DNA of 9,798 bases, from positions 1 through 9,798 of the forward strand of contig URJJ01000062.1 in NCBI GenBank assembly GCA_900548185.1. The letters are read 5' to 3'. The notes under the pieces are model-generated. The model was not told the origin of the DNA. It worked only from the letters and a program-made list of their open reading frames with translations, and did not search any database. Both the position numbers and the translations under genes were made by a program. The DNA is from an uncultured Opitutales bacterium (GTDB lineage Bacteria > Verrucomicrobiota > Verrucomicrobiia > Opitutales > Intestinicryptomonadaceae). Shown in pieces: positions 1-5,952 of the stretch (its first letter is position 1; the number at the start of each line of letters is the position of its first letter).

Positions 1-300
1 CTGCGAAACTCCGTTTCCTGAGGGGGGCCATGCCCCTGCGGCGATTTTTGCTTCCGCAAAAACTCACGCCGCTCCCCCAAAAGCCGCCGAGAGCCAGGCG
101 GATGCAAAATATTCATGCGCTCGCTTGGCTACATTCATTCCAAGGGCGAAGCCCCTGCACCTGCGAAACTCCGTTTCCTGAGGGGGGCCATGCCCCTGCG
201 GCGATTTTTGCTTCCACAAAAAACTCGCGCCGCTCCCCCAAAAGCCACCGAGAGCCAGGCGGATGCAAAATATTCGTGCGCTCGCTTGGATATATTCATC
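1..300. repeat. Tandem direct repeat, ~160-bp unit, two copies (first cut by contig start)
   Basis: Bases 1-139 are repeated at 161-300 with a few substitutions and one extra A in the A-run near 215-220. The repeat period is 160 bp. The stretch 140-160, between the copies, is not repeated after the second copy, where the sequence changes to a different tail. Each unit contains short palindromes, including GAAACTCCGTTTC (4-16 and 164-176) and an AGGGG/CCCCT pair around CCATG. The period is not a multiple of three and the copies differ by an indel, so open frames across the array are chance. The contig starts inside the array, so the true copy number is unknown. From 301 to 394 I see only unremarkable sequence that becomes AT-rich. 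Confidence 0.9.
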
Positions 301-394
301 GCTTGCGCCATCCTGCCGCAAAAAACCCCGCAATGGACATCTGCGCCCTCCTTCAATATCCATAATATACTTTCCCCGCAAAACATATAAAAAT

Positions 395-535
395 GGACCT
401 GACATAGACAAGGGAACAGAATGCAGGCTGGAGGGGGATGAAATTATGCGCGGAGAAGAAACGCCCGCTTAAACTTCCGCGAAACGCGGCCTGATTTTTC
501 GTTTCTTTCGGGGCATTCTAATCTATGTCAGTCCC
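395..535 (+). repeat. MITE-like dispersed element, copy A
   Basis: This ~140-bp element ends in a perfect 10-bp inverted repeat: CTGACATAGA at 399-408 and TCTATGTCAG at 522-531, with similar GGAC/GTCCC outer bases. It shares a core with copy B (1811-1952) and with the reverse complement of copy C (7138-7260): GGAGGGGGATGAAATTATGC, then GCGCGG, a GC hairpin, and CTGATTTTTCG. A perfect hairpin CCGCG-AAA-CGCGG sits at 477-489, followed by a T-rich stretch, so the element may also act as a weak terminator on the plus strand. It has no coding capacity. The right end overlaps the stop codon of the minus-strand gene at 528-1598. Mobility is inferred from the terminal repeats and the dispersed copies; I could not define a clear target-site duplication. 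Confidence 0.75.
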
Positions 536-1598
536 TATATTTAAGCAATATTTCCTGTGCTTTGTCTCTAACGGGATATTCCTTTAATTCTGGACTCAGT
601 TTTGAAAAATCACTCGGAGCAAGCGAATTTTTCAAGTTTTCCATATGTTTGGACCATTTTTCTTTAAGCGCTTCAGACGGATTAAGTTTGCCGGTGTCGT
701 TCAGCAAGTGTTTCAAAAACTCAATATCTTTCGTTGAAGAAAACTTTTCAAACGCAGAAAGAGCAAAATAACGCATATATAAGTCGTTTGAAGTGTCTTT
801 TATAATATCTTTTACATTGCTTATAGAGTTTTTATCCCCCTTCAGCATCATTAGAATGTTTATGCAGTTTTTCGCGAAGTTATCGGATGATGCATTCTGC
901 ATCTCACGCAGAACACTGATGTCAATCCCCCTGATTTCAAGTATATTTTCCAATGAATCCATTGCTTCCACTCCGCCTATGGTCCAACCCTCATAAGAAT
1001 TGAAAAGTATGAATTCTTCTTGATTTTTTGGAAAATTCTCACATAATGGAAATGTTTTTAGTATATTACTTATTATTTCAGCCTTTTCATTAACAATTTG
1101 AAAATTACGGTCTGTTTTTAGAACTTCCGTTATCAATTTTAAGTGCCTGCAATCATCCGCTTCTATTGAAAAAGACTTTAGTATCCTCAGAAGATGTTCA
1201 TCTAATGGCACACTTTTCATTGCCAAAATGATTGCATTTTTATACAATCCGTTCTGCAAGGAGAGGACCTTTTGCAAATTAAATCGCTTAGCGTACATCT
1301 CTTTTACGATATATGCTCCGACCAATCGGCCGGCAATTGCATTATTTGGCCCAGGATTATCCATATTAACAAGCAGCTCATATAAGGCGTCACTTGACGC
1401 AATTGAATTCATCTGCCGTATTTCAAAAATTGCAGACTCCCACTGTTGCCCATATTCAACGGCCTTCAATTTACGGATTATCTCATCCGTTGAATCCGTT
1501 TCGCTTAAATATGCGCCATAAACCGGAAAAATCCAAAATAGCACCAACACCATTAGTAGCAATTTTTCCTTATGCTTTTTAAAACTAAACTCATTCAT
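528..1598 (-). CDS. Secreted/anchored alpha-helical protein of unknown function (HEAT-like)
   Basis: This encodes 356 aa from ATG at 1596-1598. That start is preferred over upstream in-frame ATGs (1652, 1628) because GGGA lies 7 nt before it and because it places a basic N-terminus (KKHKEK) directly before a hydrophobic stretch, residues ~12-29, that reads as a Sec signal or membrane anchor. The rest is helical and rich in Leu, Lys, Glu and Asn; repeated segments such as 'DLYMRYFALSAFEKFSSTKD' resemble HEAT/armadillo-type helical pairs, which would suggest protein binding. I see no catalytic motif and do not recognise a family. Base composition is much more AT-rich than the neighbouring genes, which suggests horizontal acquisition. 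The last codon and the TGA stop lie within the right terminal repeat of element copy A, so the C-terminus may have been created or truncated by that insertion. The function is unknown. Confidence 0.8.
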   Translation of the reverse strand: MNEFSFKKHKEKLLLMVLVLFWIFPVYGAYLSETDSTDEIIRKLKAVEYGQQWESAIFEIRQMNSIASSDALYELLVNMDNPGPNNAIAGRLVGAYIVKEMYAKRFNLQKVLSLQNGLYKNAIILAMKSVPLDEHLLRILKSFSIEADDCRHLKLITEVLKTDRNFQIVNEKAEIISNILKTFPLCENFPKNQEEFILFNSYEGWTIGGVEAMDSLENILEIRGIDISVLREMQNASSDNFAKNCINILMMLKGDKNSISNVKDIIKDTSNDLYMRYFALSAFEKFSSTKDIEFLKHLLNDTGKLNPSEALKEKWSKHMENLKNSLAPSDFSKLSPELKEYPVRDKAQEILLKYRD

Positions 1599-1810
1599 AT
1601 TGTTTTCCCGGTTTAGACAAATCCTCATTGTTGGCAGTTCCTGCACCCCCAAGTTTCAGTTTTTATACATGTGCATACCACGTTATTGTTATTGCCATAA
1701 TGCATTTCCAGCCGAAATAGGTTTCAAGATTAATAGCAAAAAGTTTCATTAATGACATTATTATCCCTACTAATGGTAATAATCAAACCTTTTAATTTCA
1801 TATTTTATTT
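1599..1810. other. AT-rich leader region of the 528-1598 gene
   Basis: This 212-nt stretch between the start of the unknown secreted gene and copy B is as AT-rich as the gene itself. It presumably contains that gene's minus-strand promoter. TTGAAA- and TATAAA-like hexamers occur, but not at a convincing spacing, so I name no specific promoter. No other gene is evident. Confidence 0.5.
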
Positions 1811-1952
1811 GGGGCAGACATAGATAAGTGAACAGATTGCAGGTTGGAGAGGGATAAAATTATGCGCGGGGAGGGAAGGCCCGCCTAAGCTTCTGCGAAA
1901 GGCGGCATGATTTTTCGTTTCTTTCGGGGAATTTTTAATCTATGCCAGTCCC
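1811..1952 (+). repeat. MITE-like dispersed element, copy B
   Basis: This 142-bp copy has the same orientation as copy A. Its ends are GGGGCAGACATAGAT (1811-1825) and ATCTATGCCAGTCCC (1938-1952), inverted repeats of 15 bp with three mismatches. Internally it matches copy A: a GGTTGGAGAGGGATAAAATT-like block, GCGCGGGGAGGGA, and TGATTTTTCGTTTCTTTCGG. A hairpin, GCC(c)GCCT (1879-1886) with AGGCGGC (1900-1906), precedes a T-rich run, as in a weak intrinsic terminator. It is non-coding. With copy A it brackets the AT-rich gene at 528-1598. Confidence 0.75.
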
Positions 1953-1983
1953 TTAAAATTTCCAAGGCCGCGCCCCCAAAAAC

Positions 1984-2017
1984 GGCGGATTACGCCTCAC
2001 GCAGAAAAAAATCCGCC
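1984..2017. other. Perfect 8-bp inverted repeat in the gap between copy B and the duplicated block
   Basis: GGCGGATT (1984-1991) and AATCCGCC (2010-2017) can pair around an 18-nt loop. No T-run follows on either strand, so this is not a clear terminator. Nothing else is visible in 1953-2028. Confidence 0.35.
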
Positions 2018-2028
2018 CACTCCATAGT

Positions 2029-2053
2029 TTTGGAGCTTGACATATCGAAATAA
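2029..2053 (+). pseudogene. Relic of the 3' end of the PstS-like gene
   Basis: These 25 bases are identical to 4686-4710, which encode the C-terminal residues LELDISK and the TAA stop of the PstS-like protein. No upstream reading frame of that gene is present here. It is a hitch-hiking fragment from the block duplication, possibly kept because it holds the promoter of the tRNA gene. Confidence 0.8.
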
Positions 2054-2066
2054 ACAAGCACTTTTG
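2037..2066 (+). promoter_or_regulatory. Candidate promoter for tRNA-Gly copy 1
   Basis: TTGACA (2037-2042) is a perfect -35 consensus. It is followed by CACTTTTG (2059-2066), a poor match to a sigma70 -10 but close to a Bacteroidota-type TAnnTTTG -7 motif. Both strings are unchanged in the second copy (4694-4723). The -10 assignment is uncertain. Confidence 0.25.
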
Positions 2067-2100
2067 GGTGCTTTCAATTGATTGACTTCAGTTGTTCTTT

Positions 2101-2173
2101 GCGGGCGTAGCTCAATTGGCAGAGCGCGACCTTGCCAAGGTCGAGGTTGTGAGTTCGAACCTCATCGCCCGCT
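2101..2173 (+). tRNA. tRNA-Gly(GCC), copy 1
   Basis: This 73-nt cloverleaf has an acceptor stem GCGGGCG (2101-2107) with CGCCCGC (2166-2172) and discriminator U at 2173. The anticodon stem is CGACC/GGTCG around the loop TTGCCAA, giving anticodon GCC. The T loop shows the standard GTTCGAA. CCA is not encoded, so it must be added after transcription. The sequence is identical to the copy at 4758-4830. An intrinsic terminator follows at 2205-2230, indicating its own short transcript. Confidence 0.97.
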
Positions 2174-2204
2174 TTTTTCCGCAGCATCTTTTTCCGATAT
2201 TTTC

Positions 2205-2230
2205 GCGCCCCATTTCCGGGCGCTTTTTTT
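2205..2230 (+). terminator. Intrinsic terminator of tRNA-Gly copy 1
   Basis: A stem GCGCCC (2205-2210) / GGGCGC (2218-2223) is followed directly by seven T (2224-2230). It lies 31 nt after the tRNA and is conserved in copy 2 with a single change in the loop. Confidence 0.9.
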
Positions 2231-2400
2231 GTGCGGTAAAAAAGCGCACGCGCTATGCCCTTAAAGAGTTTAAGGCATATTCCATGCAAGGGAAAACTGC
2301 GGAATCAAGCCCTACCCCTCCGTCCCCGTCCTGCGCCCGCCTGAACCACGGAAACCACGCCTGAACGAACGCAGGCGGCGCGGAAGGAAAAAAAGGGCAA

Positions 2401-3108
2401 TCAGATTACATCCGGCATTTTTATTTCGTAAATTTCCCTGAATATCTGCGCGGCCTCGTCTTTTGTAACCCAGGCGTCGGGCACGCCGTGAAGCCATTCG
2501 ACAAGAAACTCCCCGGTTGCTTCGTTAAAGCCGCACAGCACCATAAAATGCTGGCCGTCTGCGCCGGTTTTTATCTTAAGCTCCCCCTCCGAGCGCAGGA
2601 ACGCCTTCAAATCCTCTGCGGAAGCCAGTTTGCCCCGTGCGCGGCTTCTCCTGTTTATTGCGGATTTGTCGGAATAGCTTATGTCATAGCATCTGATTAC
2701 GACGGGGATTCCGGCTTTGAGCGCGGTCAGGGCCTTTTGTGGATTGAACTTCTGGACAGGCCGTATTTTTGCCTTAACGCTTTTTCTGAGGTAGGCGAAA
2801 GTGTTTTTGGTTGAATCCTCCGGATCGCCCTTCGAGAGAGCCTTCAGATATTCGTCCAGGGCGGGGTCCCCCTCCAAAAGCGCCACGTAGCGCGCCCAGA
2901 TATTGCATACCGACACCGGGAAATCCGAAAATTTTTCCCTCAACTCTTCCGACGGTTTTCCAAACGCTATGACGGCATCGCCGTTGGGCATCGTTTTCAT
3001 ATTTTCCAGGAGGCGCAGCTTCATATCTTTTGCCGGCTCTCCCCCGAAAGCCTCCGCATTGAAAAACAGCGCCCACAGGGCGGCGAGGAATATGGCGAAT
3101 TGTTTCAT
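2401..3108 (-). CDS. Secreted papain-fold/C39-like cysteine peptidase homologue
   Basis: This encodes 235 aa. The start at 3106-3108 places a signal peptide (MKQFAIFLAALWALFFNAEA, cleavage near residue 20) at the N-terminus; the open frame extends upstream without protein-like sequence. No Shine-Dalgarno is visible. The layout suggests the papain/C39 fold: a candidate nucleophile C68 in SVCNIW, the strand GIPVVIRCYD (residues 133-142), then GQHFMVLCGFN (185-195) with candidate catalytic H187, and an acidic or amide residue shortly after (N195, E204 or D211). In this superfamily such proteins cleave peptides or are inactive binding relatives. Export suggests an envelope or extracellular role. 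It is a single-gene unit convergent with tRNA-Gly copy 1, and its stop lies only 5 bp from the duplicated block. Gene reality is likely; the family call is moderate and rests on motif resemblance. Confidence 0.72.
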   Translation of the reverse strand: MKQFAIFLAALWALFFNAEAFGGEPAKDMKLRLLENMKTMPNGDAVIAFGKPSEELREKFSDFPVSVCNIWARYVALLEGDPALDEYLKALSKGDPEDSTKNTFAYLRKSVKAKIRPVQKFNPQKALTALKAGIPVVIRCYDISYSDKSAINRRSRARGKLASAEDLKAFLRSEGELKIKTGADGQHFMVLCGFNEATGEFLVEWLHGVPDAWVTKDEAAQIFREIYEIKMPDVI

Positions 3109-3117
3109 GGCAGATGG

Positions 3118-3147
3118 CTCATATCGGGAAAAATCCGCCCTTGTCAA
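3118..3147 (-). promoter_or_regulatory. Candidate promoter of the papain-like gene
   Basis: On the minus strand TTGACA (3142-3147) is followed after 18 nt by TATGAG (3118-3123). The -10 ends only 9 nt before the ATG at 3108. If used, transcription would begin within a few bases of the start codon, giving an almost leaderless mRNA, which fits the missing Shine-Dalgarno. Confidence 0.35.
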
Positions 3148-3421
3148 GTCAAACTGAATAACATTCACCAATAGTTCATCCCCAAAAAGGGCCTCCGATG
3201 CCCCCCGGAACGCCCGCATTGGCCAGAAGCGGCCTTCCGCAAAGGCTTTTCCCGTTTTGGCGGATTTCGGCGGCTCCCCAAAGCTTTTGAGTAAAATCAG
3301 TGCGGATGGGATTCTGAAACATGAAAGCGCATCGGGCAAGCTCTGCATTGAAAACGCCGCCCCCAAGCAGCGCGCCCCGCAAAAGCAAAACCGGCCCAAG
3401 CTCCCCGCCCGGCAAGGGGGC
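3148..3421. other. Intergenic stretch with no recognised gene
   Basis: Between the candidate promoter of the papain-like gene and the tRNA-Pro terminator I see no convincing coding sequence or RNA. A small stem GCCTT/AAGGC followed by TTTT occurs near 3233-3252, but no gene precedes it. Confidence 0.5.
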
Positions 3422-3444
3422 AAAAAAAAAGCCCCCGAAGGGAC
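3422..3444 (-). terminator. Intrinsic terminator of tRNA-Pro
   Basis: Read on the minus strand, GTCCC (3440-3444) and GGGGC (3431-3435) pair, with one G-U, around a TTCG tetraloop, followed by nine T (3422-3430). It lies about 30 nt after the tRNA-Pro gene. Confidence 0.8.
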
Positions 3445-3473
3445 GTTAAAAAAACACTGCTTATTTATTTTAA

Positions 3474-3547
3474 TCGGGGCGAGAGGATTCGAACCTCCGG
3501 CCTCTACGTCCCGAACGTAGCGCTCTACCAGGCTAAGCTACGCCCCG
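3474..3547 (-). tRNA. tRNA-Pro(CGG)
   Basis: This 74-nt cloverleaf on the minus strand has a 5' acceptor CGGGGCG (3541-3547) that pairs with CGCCCCG (3475-3481), and discriminator A (3474). The D region reads AGCCTGGTAGAGCG. The anticodon stem CTACG/CGTAG encloses the loop TTCGGGA, giving anticodon CGG. The T arm is GGAGGTTCGAATCC. CCA is not encoded. Confidence 0.97.
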
Positions 3548-3828
3548 AATTAAAAGATATGGATTTATGGCCCCGGCAGAAAATCTTTCAAGCTTTTTTT
3601 TGAGAAAAAGGCAAAATCCCGCCCCGCAATCCCCTTTTTACCCAAAACCGCGCGGATAAATCCGCCCCAAAGCCGATTTGCACGGCCCCGCAAATGGGCA
3701 AGCCGCATGCGCAGGCGCCGCGCCCGGCATCCGCGCGGCGGCCCGAACGCGCCTGAACGCGCGGGGTCGGCCGGCCTTCCCTCATGTTTTTGCTTGAAGA
3801 GAGTTTCCACATAAATACGATGCGGTGC

Positions 3829-4710
3829 ATGAAAATATCCTCCATCATGAGGCTTGCGGCAGCGGCCGCGGCCGTACTCGCGGCATCGGCCCTCCCCGCC
3901 GAAACGATAAGGCTCGCCGGAAGCGACATCATCGCCGAAAAGATATCCGAAGCGGTGAAGAAAAACGCCGAAACGCTGCGCCTTGACGTGGATATTTCCA
4001 TGATAGGCTCGCGCGCCGCGCTTGAGGCGATGAAAGGCGGCTCGGCCGACATCGCAATCGTCGCCATCCCCGAGGGGCAGCCCCTCCCCGAAAATCATAC
4101 GCTCGTGCCGTACGCCCACCAGATAGCGGCGATACTCGTAAACCCCCAGAATCCCGTCGAGGCGATTTCCATTCCGCAGCTCAGGCGCATTTTCGGGAAC
4201 CAGGGCGAGAGGGCCGACTCGTGGAGCCAGCTCGGATTTACAAACGCGGCCTCGCTGCGCAACATCATGCCCGTTTCAACCGGCCTCAAGGACAACATAG
4301 CAGTCGAGCTTTTCAAGAGCAAGTGCCTGAATAACTCCAACCTTTCAGAGAGCGTCGAAATCAAGGCCGACTCCGCAGCGGCCGCGAGGGTCGTGGCGGA
4401 AGCCGGCAACGCAATAGCCATATCAACAAGCGCAGTGCCCGGGACGAAGCCCCTCGCAGTGTCAAACCCGACTGCCGGGGTCGCGGCGGAGGCGTTTAAG
4501 CCCACTCCGGAGAACGTCCAAAACGGCGACTATCCGCTCACCATGCATTTTTACCTGATGTACAGGCCCGATTCCGTAAAAAAGATACGCCCGCTCCTTC
4601 AAATGCTTTTGAGCGACAGCATGTCCGACCTCATAGAAAAGGGTGGCCTAATGCCCGCGCCGAAAAATTTCAGAAAAAGTTACAGTTTGGAGCTTGACAT
4701 ATCGAAATAA
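3829..4710 (+). CDS. PstS-like periplasmic substrate-binding protein (phosphate-type)
   Basis: This encodes 293 aa, starting at 3829 so that MKISSIMRL leads into the Ala-rich hydrophobic segment of a Sec signal peptide with cleavage after ALPA (residue 24). ATG at 3820 and 3784 are in-frame alternatives, and none has a clear Shine-Dalgarno. The mature protein has PstS/PBP-like landmarks in order: RLAGSD at 28-33; SRAALEAMKGGSADIAIVAIP at about 61-81 (the ligand-loop and 'G..DIA' region of phosphate binders); NPVEAISIPQLRRIFGN at 108-124 followed by W132 and LG; STGLKD at 150-155; GNAIAIST at 193-200; and YPLTMHFYLMYRP at 235-247. Family members capture phosphate or other oxyanions for an ABC importer. 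No PstC, PstA, PstB or PhoU genes are nearby, so the partner and ligand are unknown. The last codons form the left edge of the duplicated block, and tRNA-Gly copy 2 begins 47 nt later. Confidence 0.85.
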   Translation: MKISSIMRLAAAAAAVLAASALPAETIRLAGSDIIAEKISEAVKKNAETLRLDVDISMIGSRAALEAMKGGSADIAIVAIPEGQPLPENHTLVPYAHQIAAILVNPQNPVEAISIPQLRRIFGNQGERADSWSQLGFTNAASLRNIMPVSTGLKDNIAVELFKSKCLNNSNLSESVEIKADSAAAARVVAEAGNAIAISTSAVPGTKPLAVSNPTAGVAAEAFKPTPENVQNGDYPLTMHFYLMYRPDSVKKIRPLLQMLLSDSMSDLIEKGGLMPAPKNFRKSYSLELDISK

Positions 4711-4723
4711 ACAAGCACTTTTG
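4694..4723 (+). promoter_or_regulatory. Candidate promoter for tRNA-Gly copy 2 inside the PstS-like coding end
   Basis: TTGACA (4694-4699) lies within the codons for L-D-I of the PstS-like C-terminus, and CACTTTTG follows at 4716-4723, just past the stop. It is the same arrangement as in copy 1. The -35 match is exact; the downstream element is uncertain. Alternatively the tRNA is read through from the PstS-like gene. Confidence 0.25.
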
Positions 4724-4757
4724 GATACTTTCAATTGATTGATTTCAGTTGTTCTTT

Positions 4758-4830
4758 GCGGGCGTAGCTCAATTGGCAGAGCGCGACCTTGCCAAGGTCG
4801 AGGTTGTGAGTTCGAACCTCATCGCCCGCT
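4758..4830 (+). tRNA. tRNA-Gly(GCC), copy 2
   Basis: All 73 bases are identical to the copy at 2101-2173: same acceptor stem, anticodon GCC, GTTCGAA T loop and U discriminator, with no encoded CCA. It sits 47 nt after the PstS-like stop codon and 31 nt before its terminator. Confidence 0.97.
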
Positions 4831-4861
4831 TTTTTCCGCAGCATCTTTTTCCGATATTTTC

Positions 4862-4887
4862 GCGCCCCCTTTCCGGGCGCTTTTTTT
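4862..4887 (+). terminator. Intrinsic terminator of tRNA-Gly copy 2
   Basis: A GCGCCC/GGGCGC stem is followed by seven T. It is the counterpart of 2205-2230 with one loop substitution. Confidence 0.9.
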
Positions 4888-4968
4888 GTGCGGTAAAAAA
4901 GCATATGCGCTATGCCCATAAATAGTTTAAGGCATATTCCCGACAAGGGAAAACCGCGGAATAAAACC

Positions 4969-5952
4969 CTACCCCTCCGTCCCCGTCCTGCGCCCGCCTG
5001 AATGGCGGAAACCCCGCCTGAACGGACGCATGCTGCGCGGCAGGAAAAAAAGGCGGCGGCGGAAGAAACGGGGCGGTCCGCCTCCCTCGCCTTCCGACGA
5101 TAAAACAACCGCTATCACTCCGGAGACAATCAGAAGAAAGCCGCAGACTGCGGAAACGCCCAACGGCTCGGAGAAAAATACAAAACCCGCCAAAAGCGCC
5201 GCAAGCGGCTCAAATGAGCCCAACACGGCAGTCACCGTGGGGCCGGCGCGCTTCACTGCAAGCACAAGCGTGAAGTCCGAAATCACTGTCGGTATCAGCG
5301 CAAGCAGAAACAAATTTAAAAACGTCCCAGCGTCGCCTATGCCTTCAACCCCTCCGGAGGCTGCGGCAAACGCGGCAAACATGGCAGACCCGAAGGCCAG
5401 GACGTAAAACGTGAGCGCTATGGAATCCATCTTCCCGGCCCCGGTCGCCCTCACGCCTACAATATAAAGGGCGTAGGTCGCAACGGTGCCGAGCGCGCAC
5501 GCCGTCCCGAAAGCGTCGAACAAACCTCCGCCGAACGTCATGAGCGCGACGCCCGCAAGGGACAAAACCGCCGCCCCCAAAACCGCAGGCGAAGCCCTCT
5601 CCCCAAAGAACGCGGCCATCATGAAGGCCACCAGCACCGGATAGAGGAAGTGCAAGGTCGTCGCCGTCCCGGTCGGGATGCGCATGTAAGAGAATATCAG
5701 CCCGAGAGACGTGGCCGCATACAGAAACCCCAGGACGGCCAGGACGCACAGCATGCGGGCGGACACCCTGAAGCTCCTTCCAAGAAACGCGCCGGCAAGG
5801 CCGATGACGGCCGCGGCGATTCCGAACCTGTAAAACAGTATTGAGGGCCTCCCCATGGAGCCCGCAGAAAGTATCGGCATGGTAAAAAGCGGGACGAGGC
5901 CGAAACTCACGGCCGAAACGACCGCGTAAAATATTCCCTTGAATCTGTCCAT
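4969..5952 (-). CDS. EamA/DMT-superfamily transporter with a repeat-derived C-terminal tail
   Basis: This encodes 327 aa. The start at 5950-5952 is supported by a strong GGAAGGA Shine-Dalgarno about 6 nt upstream and by MDRFKGIFYAVVSAVSFG, a typical EamA first helix. About ten hydrophobic helices form two EamA repeats (residues ~1-141 and ~148-285), with the usual short loops: TATTLHFLYPVLVAF (96-110) then FFGER at 115-119, and SFEPLAALLAGFVFFSEPLG (246-265) in the second half. Family members are inner-membrane exporters or importers of metabolites or amino acids; the substrate cannot be told. After the last helix the protein carries an odd Arg/Gly-rich cytosolic or periplasmic tail. Residues 301-327 are encoded within the duplicated tRNA-Gly block, so the natural stop was probably lost or replaced at the block junction. 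The gene is convergent with tRNA-Gly copy 2. Confidence 0.88.
   Translation of the reverse strand: MDRFKGIFYAVVSAVSFGLVPLFTMPILSAGSMGRPSILFYRFGIAAAVIGLAGAFLGRSFRVSARMLCVLAVLGFLYAATSLGLIFSYMRIPTGTATTLHFLYPVLVAFMMAAFFGERASPAVLGAAVLSLAGVALMTFGGGLFDAFGTACALGTVATYALYIVGVRATGAGKMDSIALTFYVLAFGSAMFAAFAAASGGVEGIGDAGTFLNLFLLALIPTVISDFTLVLAVKRAGPTVTAVLGSFEPLAALLAGFVFFSEPLGVSAVCGFLLIVSGVIAVVLSSEGEGGGPPRFFRRRLFFLPRSMRPFRRGFRHSGGRRTGTEG

Larger units (their letters stand above)
2029..2396 (+). repeat. Duplicated 368-bp tRNA-Gly block, copy 1
   Basis: This block recurs as a direct repeat at 4686-5053 with a constant offset of 2657 and no indels. It contains the last seven sense codons plus stop of the PstS-like gene, a tRNA-Gly gene, a terminator and ~165 bp of downstream DNA. 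By eye there are 3 differences in the 72 nt before the tRNA, none in the 73-nt tRNA, 1 in the 57 nt through the terminator, and about 19 in the distal 165 nt. Because the intact PstS-like gene adjoins copy 2, copy 1 is probably the derived copy. Confidence 0.93.
4686..5053 (+). repeat. Duplicated 368-bp tRNA-Gly block, copy 2
   Basis: This is a direct repeat of 2029-2396. It begins in the last codons of the intact PstS-like gene, includes tRNA-Gly and its terminator, and ends inside the 3' part of the EamA-family gene on the opposite strand. It is probably the original copy because it adjoins the full PstS-like gene. The two copies flank a 2.3-kb segment that homologous recombination between them could delete. 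Confidence 0.93.

Noticed and set aside
1..300. CRISPR array
   Set aside because: The repeated unit is ~160 bp with no short repeat/unique spacer alternation, and no cas genes are present.
30..411. Open frames of about 70-115 codons on both strands across the tandem repeats
   Set aside because: They overlap on opposite strands, follow the repeat sequence, and are disrupted in frame by the non-multiple-of-three period and an indel. They show no signals or motifs.
2074..2497. Open frames overlapping tRNA-Gly copy 1 and the distal block
   Set aside because: They run through a clear tRNA and terminator, and the same frames recur in copy 2 only because the DNA is duplicated.
3109..3423. N-terminal extension of the papain-like protein to a start at 3423
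   Set aside because: The extension is low-quality, Cys/Arg/Pro-rich sequence and would bury an obvious signal peptide at internal residues; the start at 3108 is the natural one.
2029..5053. tRNA-Gly duplication as attachment sites (attL/attR) of an integrated genomic island
   Set aside because: Integrase-type elements usually duplicate only the 3' part of a tRNA gene. Here the repeat covers the whole tRNA plus ~70 bp upstream, including a gene tail, and no integrase or phage gene lies between the copies.
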